Part shown: piece by piece, positions 47,375 to 58,773 of the stretch
How the letters are laid out: every line of letters starts with the position of its first letter
Numbering within the stretch: position 1 is the first letter of the stretch
Assembly: GCA_015657535.1 (NCBI GenBank)
Contig: JADHZB010000732.1
Span: 2,501 to 66,500 of the forward strand
Source: Nephromyces sp. MM_2019
Lineage: Eukaryota > Apicomplexa > Aconoidasida > Nephromycida
Length of the DNA stretch: 64,000 bases
Direction of reading: 5' to 3'
The notes under the pieces: model-generated
Seen by the model: only the letters and a program-made list of their open reading frames with translations
Told to the model about the DNA's origin: nothing
The model's database searches: none
Translations under genes and position numbers: made by a program

Positions 47375-48028
47375 ATGCCATTTCACCACTTTGGTCGGGC
47401 TATACCAATCACATTTCGGCGTTTCCCTATGCTAAATGTCTATGACCTGCAATCTGGGTTAAAAATGTCAATTCCTTGTGAAATGAAAGGGGATTATAAC
47501 ATATTGATTATAGGTTTCAAAAGAAAGCACGTATATAAAATGTTTTCCTGGGTCACTTTTGCTCACGAAATGCAGAGAAAACTTCAAGAAAGGAGTAAGA
47601 AAGGAGAAACAATATCCATTTATACCCTTATATGCAGGTATGTTATAGAACTATATTTTTACATGTGCATCTAATTTGTACAAAAAATAATTTTATCACT
47701 TAGGCACCCAATCTACAAGTTACCATACTTTTATAATTCAATCCGGTGGCAATCATTAATGAAAAAGGTTGGATTTTCACAAGATAAATCTATAACTCAT
47801 TTATATGGGTTTCTAGATCACTTTAAATTCCTCGAAGAAATTCAATTACCTGATTCACAGAGGCCCTATATATTAATGATTAAGCCAGATGGTGAAATCT
47901 CATGGTGTGAACATGAAATGTATACAACTTCTAAGCATAAAGCAATTTATAATTTTATCGGCCTTGAGGAATCAACAGAGTCTATTAAATTACCGGAAAA
48001 TAATGCAAAAAAATTACTTGAAGAGTAG
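47375..48028 (+). CDS. ATP10-like mitochondrial assembly factor (tentative)
   Basis: Two exons, 47375-47637 and 47704-48028 (phase 2), encode 195 aa. The N-terminus (MPFHHFGRAIPITFRRFPML) could be a mitochondrial leader. The body has a thioredoxin-like layout: YNILIIGFKRKHVYKMFSW (strand-helix), SIYTLICRHPIYKLPYFY, LYGFLDHFKFLEEIQL and YILMIKPDGEISWCEHEMYT. The last block matches the LLD..G.IRW pattern seen near the C-terminus of ATP10, which assembles subunit 6 of the mitochondrial ATP synthase. Similarity is weak; another thioredoxin-fold protein is possible. Confidence 0.5.
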
Positions 48029-49132
48029 ATTTCCAAATTTTTACTCAAAGCTGAGCTATATTTGAATCACACTGTAAAAACAATTCAAGCAATTTTCAAT
48101 AAAAAAGACAGCCTTAGTAACTTAAAAATGATATTATTTACATATAAAAACTAGGAAAATTTTATCTGATTTAGAATATCAAGCAAATAATTTAGCCTTA
48201 TGCATAACTATTTCGTTCACATTTTAAAAGTGGGGTTTTTTTTTCACAATTCAAGTTTTTTAGTTTTCAATACTTTGGCACAAAAATGAATTGAACTCTT
48301 ATAATGTTTTTAAATTGCTAAAACCAAAATTGCTTTGACTATACCAAATTTCAACTAGTAATTATGAAGAATTTTTTTGGACTGTATTTAAACAAGATAG
48401 GTTCACCTAGAGCTACTTGAAATAATTCGCAAACCAGTCTTACTCGTTACCTGATATCATTCAAACTAATTAAGTCAATGTGAGTTTTGATAACGGAAAG
48501 GTAATACTAAACTCGTTTCTAGCAATAGCCCTGTAAAATATTCGAGCATCCCTCCTTTCCTCTAATAAAAGTTTATAAAATGTGCGTATTTCTATGCTTT
48601 CGAAATTTTCCAAAAAATTTAAACTCGGAATACTTTTGGGATATGTATTTAATTTAATGCATAAATATCATTATTTGACTGTTTAAAAGCGTTTATAGAA
48701 AACTAATTTTCATACGCTTTAGACTCTTCTTCAATTTGGAAATTAGAAATTTCCTATTTAGGTATCCTAAAGCTTTTATATTTTAAAAATTTTAATTAAA
48801 GTTTATTTGGGATAAAATAAGCTGATATATATTTTCACGTATTTTTTTCTTCCCATAAATCATTATTTTCTTCCCAAGTTGCTGTTTTCTGTTATGGGTC
48901 TAAAGTCAATTTCGTCTGTAGTTTCCTAATTAGCTTGAGAAATTTTCATTTTCAATAATCATTTTGAATTCATTTAATAAATTACATAGAAAATAATAGA
49001 AACAACATTTAGAGTTAAAAGGTCAATAATTTATTTCCCCTGCAAAATTCTCGAGTTTCAACTTAGCTCTACAAATAAATCTGACAGAAATTTTAAGTAA
49101 TTTATTTTTAATATTAGTTTCAGATCTATAAC
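48029..49132. other. intergenic region
   Basis: About 1.1 kb, AT-rich, between the ATP10-like and GAPM-like genes on the same strand. Presumably the promoter and 5' UTR of the latter. No coding signal seen. Confidence 0.6.
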
Positions 49133-50416
49133 ATGTGGTATACTACACGACAAGAGGGTTTTGATGACCCTCGTCACACTAAGAGAGGGCCTTGTATCAA
49201 TGTTAGCAACATGGTATCCTCATTAATGCGAACTGGTTTTACCCTTGAGCTTTTTAGTCTTACTATGATGTATATTGTGTACTGGGCATATGGTGGTTCT
49301 GGAGTCTTTGGCTACGATATGAAGGGCATGAGTGAGTCTGCTAGAGGGTCAACTGGTTTCCAAATTTGGATGGTTGCGCTCTCTGGAGTAAATCTTCTGG
49401 GTGCTTATAGTTTAATGGCATTCCAAGCTGTATTAGCTGATGACACTTGGTAAGGTTTCAATTCCTAGCTAGTAAAATATAGTCGTGTTTGTAAACTAAA
49501 ATGGTCTTGAAAAGATATTCTAAAAAAATTAGCCAGCTTAACTAAAATTAGGTTTTTAGAATAATTATAGAAATTTCCTAACAGTTGCCACAAATACCAA
49601 TCAGTAGCTTAAATACAAAAAGAGTTTTTGACTATATCTATATCTAAATATTTCTAGTTCAATTTTGTGAAAACACAAAGAGTGATAGAGTAAATCAAAT
49701 GTTTTCATTTTTAACTAATTAAATGTATAATTTTTATGTTTTAGTTGGGCAAGAGGATATCGGGCAGGTTCTAAAGTCCTGAGATTAGCAACTTTCATGG
49801 ATGTGATAAGCGCACTCTTCCAATTTATCTTTTTCCTTTTTGTTGCCAAATTTTACAGCACAAAGTGGTATAATCATTTCATGGATGGTGGAAGCGAGTG
49901 GATATTTTTTGCTTTCACAAGAATAATGCACGCATTTGCTATGACCATGTACGCTGACGCCTCATATTTGATGGAAGTTTACCATGATGAGGGTGCTGGA
50001 GACTTACATGCATACATTAATTGTGCTACACTCCTAACAGCAGGAGTAGCAGGTTAGCTTATCAGCTAGCAATAGATTATTATTTTCCAAATTGTCGAAT
50101 TTGTTTTGAATCTTTATACAAATTTCAGTAACTTAAATATCATTAATTCTTTTTATCTATTTCAGAATTTATTGTGATATTCTTCAAGTATAGTAGCTTC
50201 TCAACGGTATTTATTTGGTTTGCCATAGCTGCAACAACAGTTTGGAGCTATTATTTTGAACCTGAAGTTAATGCAGTATCACCAGCTCTATATGAAACAG
50301 AGCTCACTAATGATGTTGAAATTCAAGTTGAGAAATTTGCAAAGATGAGCCCATTTTTACATGAGGAATCTGCTCATAATTATGAAATGGCTCAAATGGG
50401 TAGTCAAGCCATGTAA
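49133..50416 (+). CDS. six-span membrane protein, GAPM-like (inner membrane complex)
   Basis: Three exons, 49133-49449, 49745-50052 and 50166-50416, join in phases 2 and 1 into 291 aa. The protein begins MWYTTRQEGFDDPRH and RGPCINVSNMVSSLMRTGF and has six hydrophobic segments: FTLELFSLTMMYIVYW, WMVALSGVNLLGAYSLMAF, MDVISALFQFIFFLFVA, WIFFAFTRIMHAFAMTM, a segment around LLTAGVAEFIVIFF, and VFIWFAIAATTVWSYYF. A polar C-terminal tail of about 50 residues ends MAQMGSQAM. Length, topology and the N-terminal RGPC..N..SS..R.GF run fit the glideosome-associated GAPM family, which sits in the apicomplexan inner membrane complex. I recall GAPM3 and CCp3 as close neighbours in Plasmodium, as here. There is no signal peptide. 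Confidence 0.72.
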
Positions 50417-50980
50417 AATGGTAATCATAAAAAATAAAACCCATTAGTTTTTCTTATTATACCAACTCAACCCAAAAATCAAAGACAATTGAGCAGAATG
50501 ATCTTTTATTAATAATTTCTTTAGAAACTTTTGAAACAATCTACAAAAATATATTTAGTTTTAGCAATAGCTTGAATCACATTTCTAAGTATTTATGTGT
50601 GAAGCTTCCTTTACCAAGAGCAACCACAAAACGAATTTTAATTTTTCCATAAAATTTTTATTTTACTTTGTCTGATAAACTTGTCAATTATTAACTTTTA
50701 TTTTAGCGTTGAAAAAGCAGAATACAAATTTTAGATCATTGCAATATTATGCAATCATGCTATCAAAAAGATGTGGATTGCATTTAATATAGAATCTTGC
50801 TTAATGAAAGGATATATCATATATAATTTATTTGTGAAATGGTTGTTATAACAAATATTATCTAGTTTTGCTTAGCTTTAGGCTATGGAGTCGTTGAGTT
50901 GCAATATTATTACAATTTAATAGTGTTTGTAAGTGTTTTTTGTACGTGAATGTAAAAATTTCCTCTCAGGATTTCCTGAG
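50417..50980. other. convergent intergenic region
   Basis: A 564-base AT-rich gap between the 3' ends of the GAPM-like gene (+) and the Arp4 gene (-). Expected to hold both 3' UTRs; nothing else seen. Confidence 0.65.
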
Positions 50981-52687
50981 TCAACTACAACGTTTATTAA
51001 TTATAGATATCCCATATTCACTGTATTCCTTCCTAGACACCCATAACTGCTGAAATGTACCCAAGGAAGCTAGTATTGATCCACCTAGCCATGTACTAAA
51101 TCTTCGTTCAATTGATGAATTAGCTGCTAAGACTTTAAATTTCAGTGAACTTTTGAATAGGTTATTATTCTCATAGAGCTCATAATTTACACGCTCAACA
51201 AGGCCTAAATAAAAGATATCAAGGATCAGAAAAACAATAATTAAAAAGTAAATTATGTACCTGGCACAAGACTTGTTCCACCGGTTAAAATTATGGCATT
51301 AAGCATGTCCCTACGGAGATCAACGTCACATTTCAAGATACATTGTACTATTGCCTGTGAGGAATATCATTGCTCAGATATAATGAAAAGTGGCAAGGAA
51401 ATTTATTTAGTAGTTACCGGAGTTATTCCTTTGAAATCTCGTAGTAATGGGTCTCTTATATTACTTTTAATGTAGTCAAACGAAAAGAGTATTTCAGCAA
51501 CATCGTATTTAAATTTCTCTGCATCGATAATTTGGCCATCAGGTAATTCATATTTACAAGGCGGTTCGTCGTTAGTAAGATTTTCTGAAGTGTTAAGATT
51601 AGGACTTGAGTTTTTGTCCTGGCTTGATAGTTTGTCTTTAGAAGTGGCCTTAGTCTTTACTCTGCATATAGTTTCTTTTAAGTCTTTAATAGCTTCCATC
51701 TTGCTATACTTCAAATAAGAATGGTGTACCCGAGAATCATCTATAGGCATCTCTATTTGTAATTTGTTTTGATGTAATTGCTGATGGTGTTGATTATTCT
51801 TTTTGCCATAAAATGGTGAGAATGACACTTTATCTTGATAGCTTAGGGTGTGATTGATGTGTGAGTCCAATAAGTCTCCACCTGCTGGGAAGTATGTTAT
51901 ATTCTTTTGAAGCACATAGCCATCAGTAACTGGGCTTATAGTAATCCCAGAAGCTCCCATATCTACAATGAGTGCATTAGAGCGCCCCATGGCAAAAGCA
52001 GATAACATGGCTTGCTTTCCGAAATAACAAGCTGGGGTTTGAAATTTTTCATACATAATCTCACAAATTGTTTCTCGAAATGCCATTGAATGCTTTGAAG
52101 GCTCAGATAATAAGAAAGGGTGCTGATCAATCTTAACTCCTAGTCCCCCAGATTTTCGAGTTATATGATCAACTGTAGGGTTGTTGTTTTCTAGGTCATC
52201 TAGGTCATTATAATTCGTGAAGCCTTCAACACAATTAGATAATATAACTTCAAATGCGTATGGATCAAGAATGTAGCGTGAGCCCTGTGCTGTTAAGCAT
52301 TGTCTAATCTCCATGGATTCCTTAGCAGCATGAAAATCGACAGGGAAAACAAATTTTTGGCCCAGGTTGTCATCCGTATAGTGAAGTGGTTTACCACAAA
52401 TCGATTTCCACCTGATTATAAGTGAAAGTTAATTTAAAAATTGACTAGGGCATATCTTTAGGCACAAATAAGTAGGATATAAATAATTGATCATCCAACA
52501 GAGTTTCTCAGTTATTAAGTTAGTAGATAAAATGATGAGTAGTCATACACTTAGAATACTAGTATAATTACCATTGCCTGGGGCAGTCTTCCTGTCCATA
52601 CCCTACACGTGTTGTGTGAGTCCCAACATCAACGATTACTGGTGAAACATCATCTCCCCCATAATTGTCGAACTTCATGTTTGCCAT
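50981..52687 (-). CDS. nuclear actin-related protein Arp4 (BAF53-like)
   Basis: Arp4 is a subunit of chromatin remodelling and acetyltransferase complexes (SWR1, INO80, NuA4 in yeast). Four exons, 52572-52687, 51418-52411, 51261-51354 and 50981-51204, give 475 aa. Arp4 features: YGGDDVSPVIVDVGTHTTRV and GYGQEDCP at the N-terminus, the second phosphate loop VDMGASGITISPV, AIILTGGTSLVPG, and a C-terminus WLGGSILASLGTFQQLW, close to that of Arp4/BAF53. Between about residues 240 and 330 there is a Lys/Gln/Ser/Asn-rich insertion (KKNNQHHQQLHQNKLQIEMP, SPNLNTSENLTNDEP), longer than in conventional actin. Actin itself and other Arps fit the tail and N-terminus less well. Confidence 0.9.
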
Positions 52688-53558
52688 TTGTGAACGATTT
52701 TCAATTTCATACAATAAAAAATATTTATATTATCTTCTAAGGCATATTATAAGTCAAAGTTTCGCTTTAGGCATCATCCTTTGATGATGTTTTAAGGTTG
52801 TAGTAATCAAAGTCATATATTAAGAGGTTTCTGTTAAAAGAGTGTAATAGTCTGGGTTTTTATACTTACTCCCACTATGTAACTGTGTATAGTGTCTATA
52901 CTTAGCCAAATTAGTAAGAAGAGTAGTAGTTTACCTAATTTGGGTTACAATATATATATAATCAACACTCTGCCATACGTTTACAAAGTAACCAGGAAAG
53001 TAATGTTTAGCCTAATGTGCATTGCTATAGGTAGTAATTTACTAAATTGATTTTGTTCAAAGCAACACTTAGCCTAATATGATTTACTACAACATCTAGT
53101 GTGTATACTCAGCTTGTGTGCTCATCTTGTATGTTATGTGAATGTTATCTAAATTTGATAACTTGTACACATGCATGTAGTTATATCTATATATATATAT
53201 ATATATAAGCATATGATAACAAATTAAAAAATATATCTATTCACATATTTATTTTACATAACACTCCTAGGTATATATAAGGAATAAATGGGTTTAAGAG
53301 AGACTTATAGTATTGATTGAATAATGTTGAAATCTATTTAAAATATCTACCTAAATAGTAACAGATGTTCATATAAATATATAGCAAAGGTCACATTTAG
53401 AACGCTGGCAAACGTGAGATTGAAATTAGAAAAGATAATACAAGTTAAAATGGACTCAAAATTCCAATATAAGACTCCCTTTAAGTCAAGACAATTAATA
53501 ACGTAGCCAAAATAAACATTTTGCACTTGGGTTTTGATTCAAAAGGTTATATTACGTT
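52688..53558. other. divergent intergenic region
   Basis: An 871-base AT-rich gap upstream of Arp4 (-) and the small spliced gene (+). A (TA)n run lies near 53187-53206. No other coding signal. Confidence 0.6.
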
Positions 53559-53833
53559 ATGAGTGGACTGGCTCAAAAAATTATAACTGCTACTAGTGTC
53601 AATTTTAACCACTCAAACATTGCCAATGCATGTAATGCAAAAAGGTTTTGATACATCACTAACTATTGCTGACATTATTTGCCTAATTTTGGTAGCTATA
53701 AGGTGTATCTATAAATGTTGTAGTTCGCTTCAAAAGTCATATTTCATCAACCTCATCAATACGGAATTTATCATCTTCCAGATCACTTTTATTTTATGAC
53801 CAATACTTCTTTGAACTACCTCAAATTTTATAA
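53559..53833 (+). CDS. small spliced hypothetical gene (60 aa)
   Basis: Two exons, 53559-53644 and 53737-53833, join in phase 2 across a 92-base GT-AG intron into a 60-aa frame. It starts MSGLAQKIITATSVNFNHSN, continues through a Ser-rich middle (SSTSSIRNLSSSRS), and ends FYDQYFFELPQIL. Both exons show a balanced amino-acid mix unlike the surrounding AT noise, and the frame is clean across the junction. I do not recognise it. It could be a small independent protein or part of a longer gene with a missed exon. The next gene (iron transporter) starts 240 bases downstream. Confidence 0.4.
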
Positions 53834-54072
53834 ATAATAAAAACATAAAACATAAAAAGGTTTGCTAAAGAATAATAAATATATACAAAAATACAGTAAC
53901 CCATCAAATTAGCTCAAATTTAATCTACATGGCATGAACAGTTTTTATTCACAACTCTCGCTTCAAAACACCAGTGGACATCTTTTAATCATTAAATCTT
54001 TTTTTACAGAATTTTTTAAAGAGCAGACTTCATAGACCTTATTAATCTAACTTGTTTTTAAAGACAGTAAAA

Positions 54073-56278
54073 ATGGACAACTCTTTGAGAGAACCTCTTC
54101 AACCCAACATATCAACTAATGAAGCCCGAATTACCGCAGCAAGAAAAGCCTACCAAAATCGAGATTTGGAGAGTACCAAGTATTAGATATATATAGAGAC
54201 ATTTCTTACCTAATTAGTTACTTATTAGTTAACAATAATATACACTGTGATCTACCAACATCCGGGCAAGGAATACACCAATTTAGGCACTGTATAGGTC
54301 TATTATACACTTCTAAATCTATCCTTGAACCCACATCCACTTAATTATAATATATAAAAATATCTTTTGTACTATGACATTTATCTTTGCTATTTATCAT
54401 AACAATCTTTAACATGTGGCAACGTTTCTTTTTGATACTCATCGTTTTCGTATACCGTAGCACTACATAATGAGAAGCTGTTTTGATCTTTTGATATTCA
54501 TCTTGCCTATATAAAAAATCACTGTATGGTGTATGTTTGAGCTGCCCATTTGGCGTCCATTTTGCTTATGTATTATATTGCTGTACAATTTATGATAGGT
54601 CTGGTTTTTTTATTCAACTTTGCTATTTACACTTTCTACATGGTCTATATAATGTATGCTTTGGTAAACATTGTGAAATTCGATTTAAAAATGTCAACGT
54701 TGTTCAAATTCACAAAATTTTTGTGTGATAGAAATATTAATAATAAATAGGAAATATAAGATCATTAAAACCAAATAATTCAACATCTTATAATCTTTAG
54801 GTTGGCTCACCAAGCTCTCAGGATGAATAATTATACTCAAATGTCAGATCACCATGAAAAACACAATTCAACAAGCTCTGATTATCTTAAGGCATTTATA
54901 TTTGGTGGACTAGATGGTAATAGTTATACTTTAAAATGTAAAATATTAGCACAATTTCTATTATTTATATATATTTACTTATTTATTTATATGTAAAACG
55001 TATTATACTATTTTAGTACCAAATGCTTACTCTTTTTCTAATTTAAGGTATTGTGACAATATTTGCAATTGTGGCCGGATCAGTAGGAGCTAATCTCTCC
55101 CCATTAACTATTTTAATAATTGGTCTAGGCAATCTTTTTGCGGATGCAGTCTCTATGGCTTTTGGGGAGGTAAGTATTATTCCTTAATTAAATTTGTGCC
55201 ATACTATTTATAAGCTTATTAAATCAGTATGTAAGTGCCTCGGCGGAGACATCATTTCAAAAGATGGAGTTTGAAAGAGAGGAATGGTATGAAATATTAA
55301 CAATATTTATTATTCTATATCTCAACTATTTTACATCTTAGCCATTTTTAAGGCTATTTATTCAAATTGTATCTTGTAAAGCTAAATTGATATTTTTTAC
55401 TTCATATAATATACCAGGGAGTTTCAAAATTGCCCTGAGGATGAGAAACTAGAGATGGTTGAGATATATACAGAGAAATATGGGTTTTCTCTTCAGGATG
55501 CACAGGCATTTGTAGACATTGGCTCAAAATATAATGACTTCTTTATCAACCATATGATGGTTGAAGAACTTGGCATACTTATGGATAATAATGATGGCCC
55601 AACACCAATTAAGAGCGGTATATAAATATTTATATATCTACATGCATAACCCATTCACTATATCCTTGTGTCAAAACAAATATTCAAACATATAGTTACT
55701 GTTTACAACTCTTTGACACCTATCCACAAACACTACACCAATTGCATGTACCAACCCTCGGAAACATCTATTAAAATGATGATCTCCTTATCTTGTATAC
55801 ATACCCTGTGACTCTTGAACATATCCTACACTCCTTACACATATCCTAGAATTCTTATATATTCTATTCTGCTAATAATAACATCTTTTACTACTTCAAT
55901 GTGCTATATATTTCTTACACATATGATTCAACTCAGCTTTGGTCATGTTCGTAAGCTTTTGTTCATTTGGACTCATCCCACTAGGAGGATTTATTATCTG
56001 GGAATTGTTACTTAAACCATCTGATTCAGATTCAAATGTTACTATTGGTTTTGTTGTCGCAATTATTAGCTCTCTAATTACCTTATTTATCCTTGGGGCT
56101 TTCAAGGTATGGGCCTCTTTATACATTTTACTATATATTAGTTAACGAATATATCATAAATTTCCAGGGTTGGTTCGTTAATCAAAACTCTTTCAAATCT
56201 GGCTTCCTAATGGTTTTAAATGGGACTATAGCAGGATCTATTGCTTATGGCATCGGATCTGCCCTTGAGGTAATTTAA
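54073..56278 (+). CDS. VIT: vacuolar iron transporter (VIT)
   Basis: A CCC1/VIT1-family H+/Fe2+ (and Mn2+) antiporter that moves iron into an acidic organelle. It begins MDNSLREPLQPNISTNEARI; intron 1 is long (about 620 nt). Further exons give TM1 with FIFGGLDG, TM2 with LIIGLGNLFADAVSMAFGE and YVSASAET, then the cytosolic metal-binding domain, three acidic helices with EREEWEFQNCPEDEKLEMV and MVEELGI, TM3 (VMFVSFCSFGLIPLGGFII), TM4 (TIGFVVAIISSLITLFILGA) and TM5 (SGFLMVLNGTIAGSIAYGIG). The frame ends LEV-I at a TAA at 56276-56278, the expected place just after TM5. About 290 aa. Plasmodium VIT detoxifies iron in blood and liver stages. Confidence 0.93.
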
Positions 56279-58773
56279 TTACAAGATTTATATATAGATT
56301 CATAACTCCATTTTCATATATTTTCAATCAAATAGTGATTTCCTTCATTGTACGCTCTCACTTAATTAATAATTTCTAACAACTCTTACTTATTAGTATT
56401 CTATTATTAATCATCTGCATGCCCTTATTACACACTCAAAATCAAATACCGATCTTAATCAACTTCAGACACTTGCTCATTAACCAAAATCTCATTTAAC
56501 CAACTTGAGACAAAAATCACTAAATGTCTTCATCGTAAATGGCTATTAATCTTGAAGGCGTGTAACACTTGCTTAGGGATTTATATTTATAAAAATCGTA
56601 TATACCTTTTGAAGCTCATCACATTAAAGTATTTCGTATATTAAGAATATTTTTTATTCTTAATTTGTCTTCCTTTTAAATATGTATCAGTTTCTCAAAT
56701 TAGAATGAACAACTTCTAAATAATTATTTAACTAGATTTAAAGCTTTTTATGATGATCTGATTATTTCTATCTTGAATATCAAATCATAAAATTTCGAAT
56801 TTACATAAATAACGTACATTTAAATGCTTTTGGAGTTTTAAATCTTGTACACACCCTCTCACACCTATCTCAATCGATTCTTATATCAATACGTCTCACA
56901 TCCATTTTTCATTTTATGTTAGACAATCAAAACTCAATATTTATTATATCATTTGCTTTCAAGAACCAAGTTTTTGTGAAAAAAGTTTTGTTTTTAACTC
57001 CTTCAATTCTTAATTACCTTTCAGACATATTAATAAAAATTCGCAAATATATATTTCACTATGTTTACATACACTCTTTAGGCCCTTTAACTTATTGCTT
57101 ATAAACTTCTAATTCATTTTAAAAATATATTCAACATTAGGCTTGTATGGCACCAGATTTTACCCAAACAATCCCAGGCTTAGATTTCAATCCTATGTTT
57201 TTAGTATCAACTCTCCTGAGTAAATTTCTTCTTGGTGTAAATGAAATAACTTTTCAGTACAGTTTATTCTTTAATCAATTTAAATTTGATCTTAAGCCAC
57301 ATAAATTTGAATAATTCTCCAAGATCAGGACACACATTGACACAAGAATTCTAAAGACCCATTAATCCCATAACTTTATCTTCAAATCATTATCACACAA
57401 ATCTATTCGATTTAAGAAAAGATCAAGAACTATTGTACCAGTTCTGAAAATAAAAGTTGAACTACATCCAATGTATAATTCATTGGAAAGAAATTAAATC
57501 CCAAGTAACTAATTATGTGTAAAAAAATTTTGCTTTAATTTGCAAAAACATCATGTTTCAGATTTGTAAAGTAAACAACTTTAATCAAATATTATAGCAC
57601 AAACACTTCAACATAGTATAGTAAACTTGAAATATGAGCTTCATGAACAAGCATAAGTTTCTTTTTAAAATTAATTATAAGTAATTTACTATACATTCGA
57701 TATTTTGGTTAATCCCATGTAACTATGAGTTAAATAACCTGCAGAAATTGAATTAATTTTTTTATCTATTATATTAACAGTTATAGGTAAAAACGCAATT
57801 AAATTAATTGATAAAAAATTATAGATAAGATAAAAAGATATGTAATTCAGTATGCTTTTTTCAAGTTATTTATTACAGTGTTATATATAATGTATTCTTT
57901 GGGTTTCATATTTATCAAAATAATTTCTAAATTAAATGTCGTATACATAACATTTTAATATACGAAACTTTCTCATTTTAATAAAAGATAAACCAGTCCT
58001 ATGTGTAAGTTAATTACATAACATTTATTTGTAATTATATCCATATGTGTTTTAAAGGTAAATGTATAACTGATTCTATGTATTTCAAGGTGATGTTCAA
58101 GGTATTAAAGAATATGTTTGTGATTTATATATAGAAGTTGTCTTATAGTTATAAGGAGATGTGTGCGGCTGTAATAAATTTCCGTAATGTGTAGCTGTAA
58201 GTCTCTCTTGTGCGTGTGTGCAACTTAAATGTGCGAATGTAACATACGTATTGAAGTGAGTGTGCATAAGTGGTAAATACATTTAAACAATGTGTATGGT
58301 ATTACGTATGTGTAAAGTGATTTACAAGTATTTAAAATGTAGTTAGATAGCTATAGTTAGCATTAGTAAGAAATGTGTAATCCTAGTAATTTGTGTTGGA
58401 TATAGGTGTATGTGTAACTATATAATTAATGTCTGCTAATGTAATAAATAGTTGTATTCCAAGTTGTGTAGGTGTACTTAATAGCTACTTACACAAGTGA
58501 TAGAGTTCTGAGGAGCAGTAATTAATATGTTTTAAATCTAGATGATGCAATATTTAAATCGAATGAGTATGAATCAAGCATACTAGATCTAGGGCAACCT
58601 TTGATTGGTTGAACATAATACATATGTTTGAACAACTTCAAAGATCATGCTACAACACTCCAATGTAGACTTAACATTCATCTTTAAAACACACCTTATT
58701 TTATCATTTTATACAATTTAATATTCAGTTCATATTATAAAGTACAAATATAAATTAATTCCCTCTTAAAAAC
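56279..58773. other. long intergenic region with TG-rich island
   Basis: About 2.5 kb without a recognised gene. It is AT-rich to 58000, then TG-rich on the plus strand at 58080-58470, just before CCDC47. The ORFs at 56916-57104 (+) and 58097-58282 (-) follow base composition and are not supported. It should hold the CCDC47 promoter. Confidence 0.55.

Noticed and set aside
56916..57104. 62-codon plus-strand ORF downstream of VIT
   Set aside because: Composition is AT-driven, and no splice or domain link to either neighbour was found.
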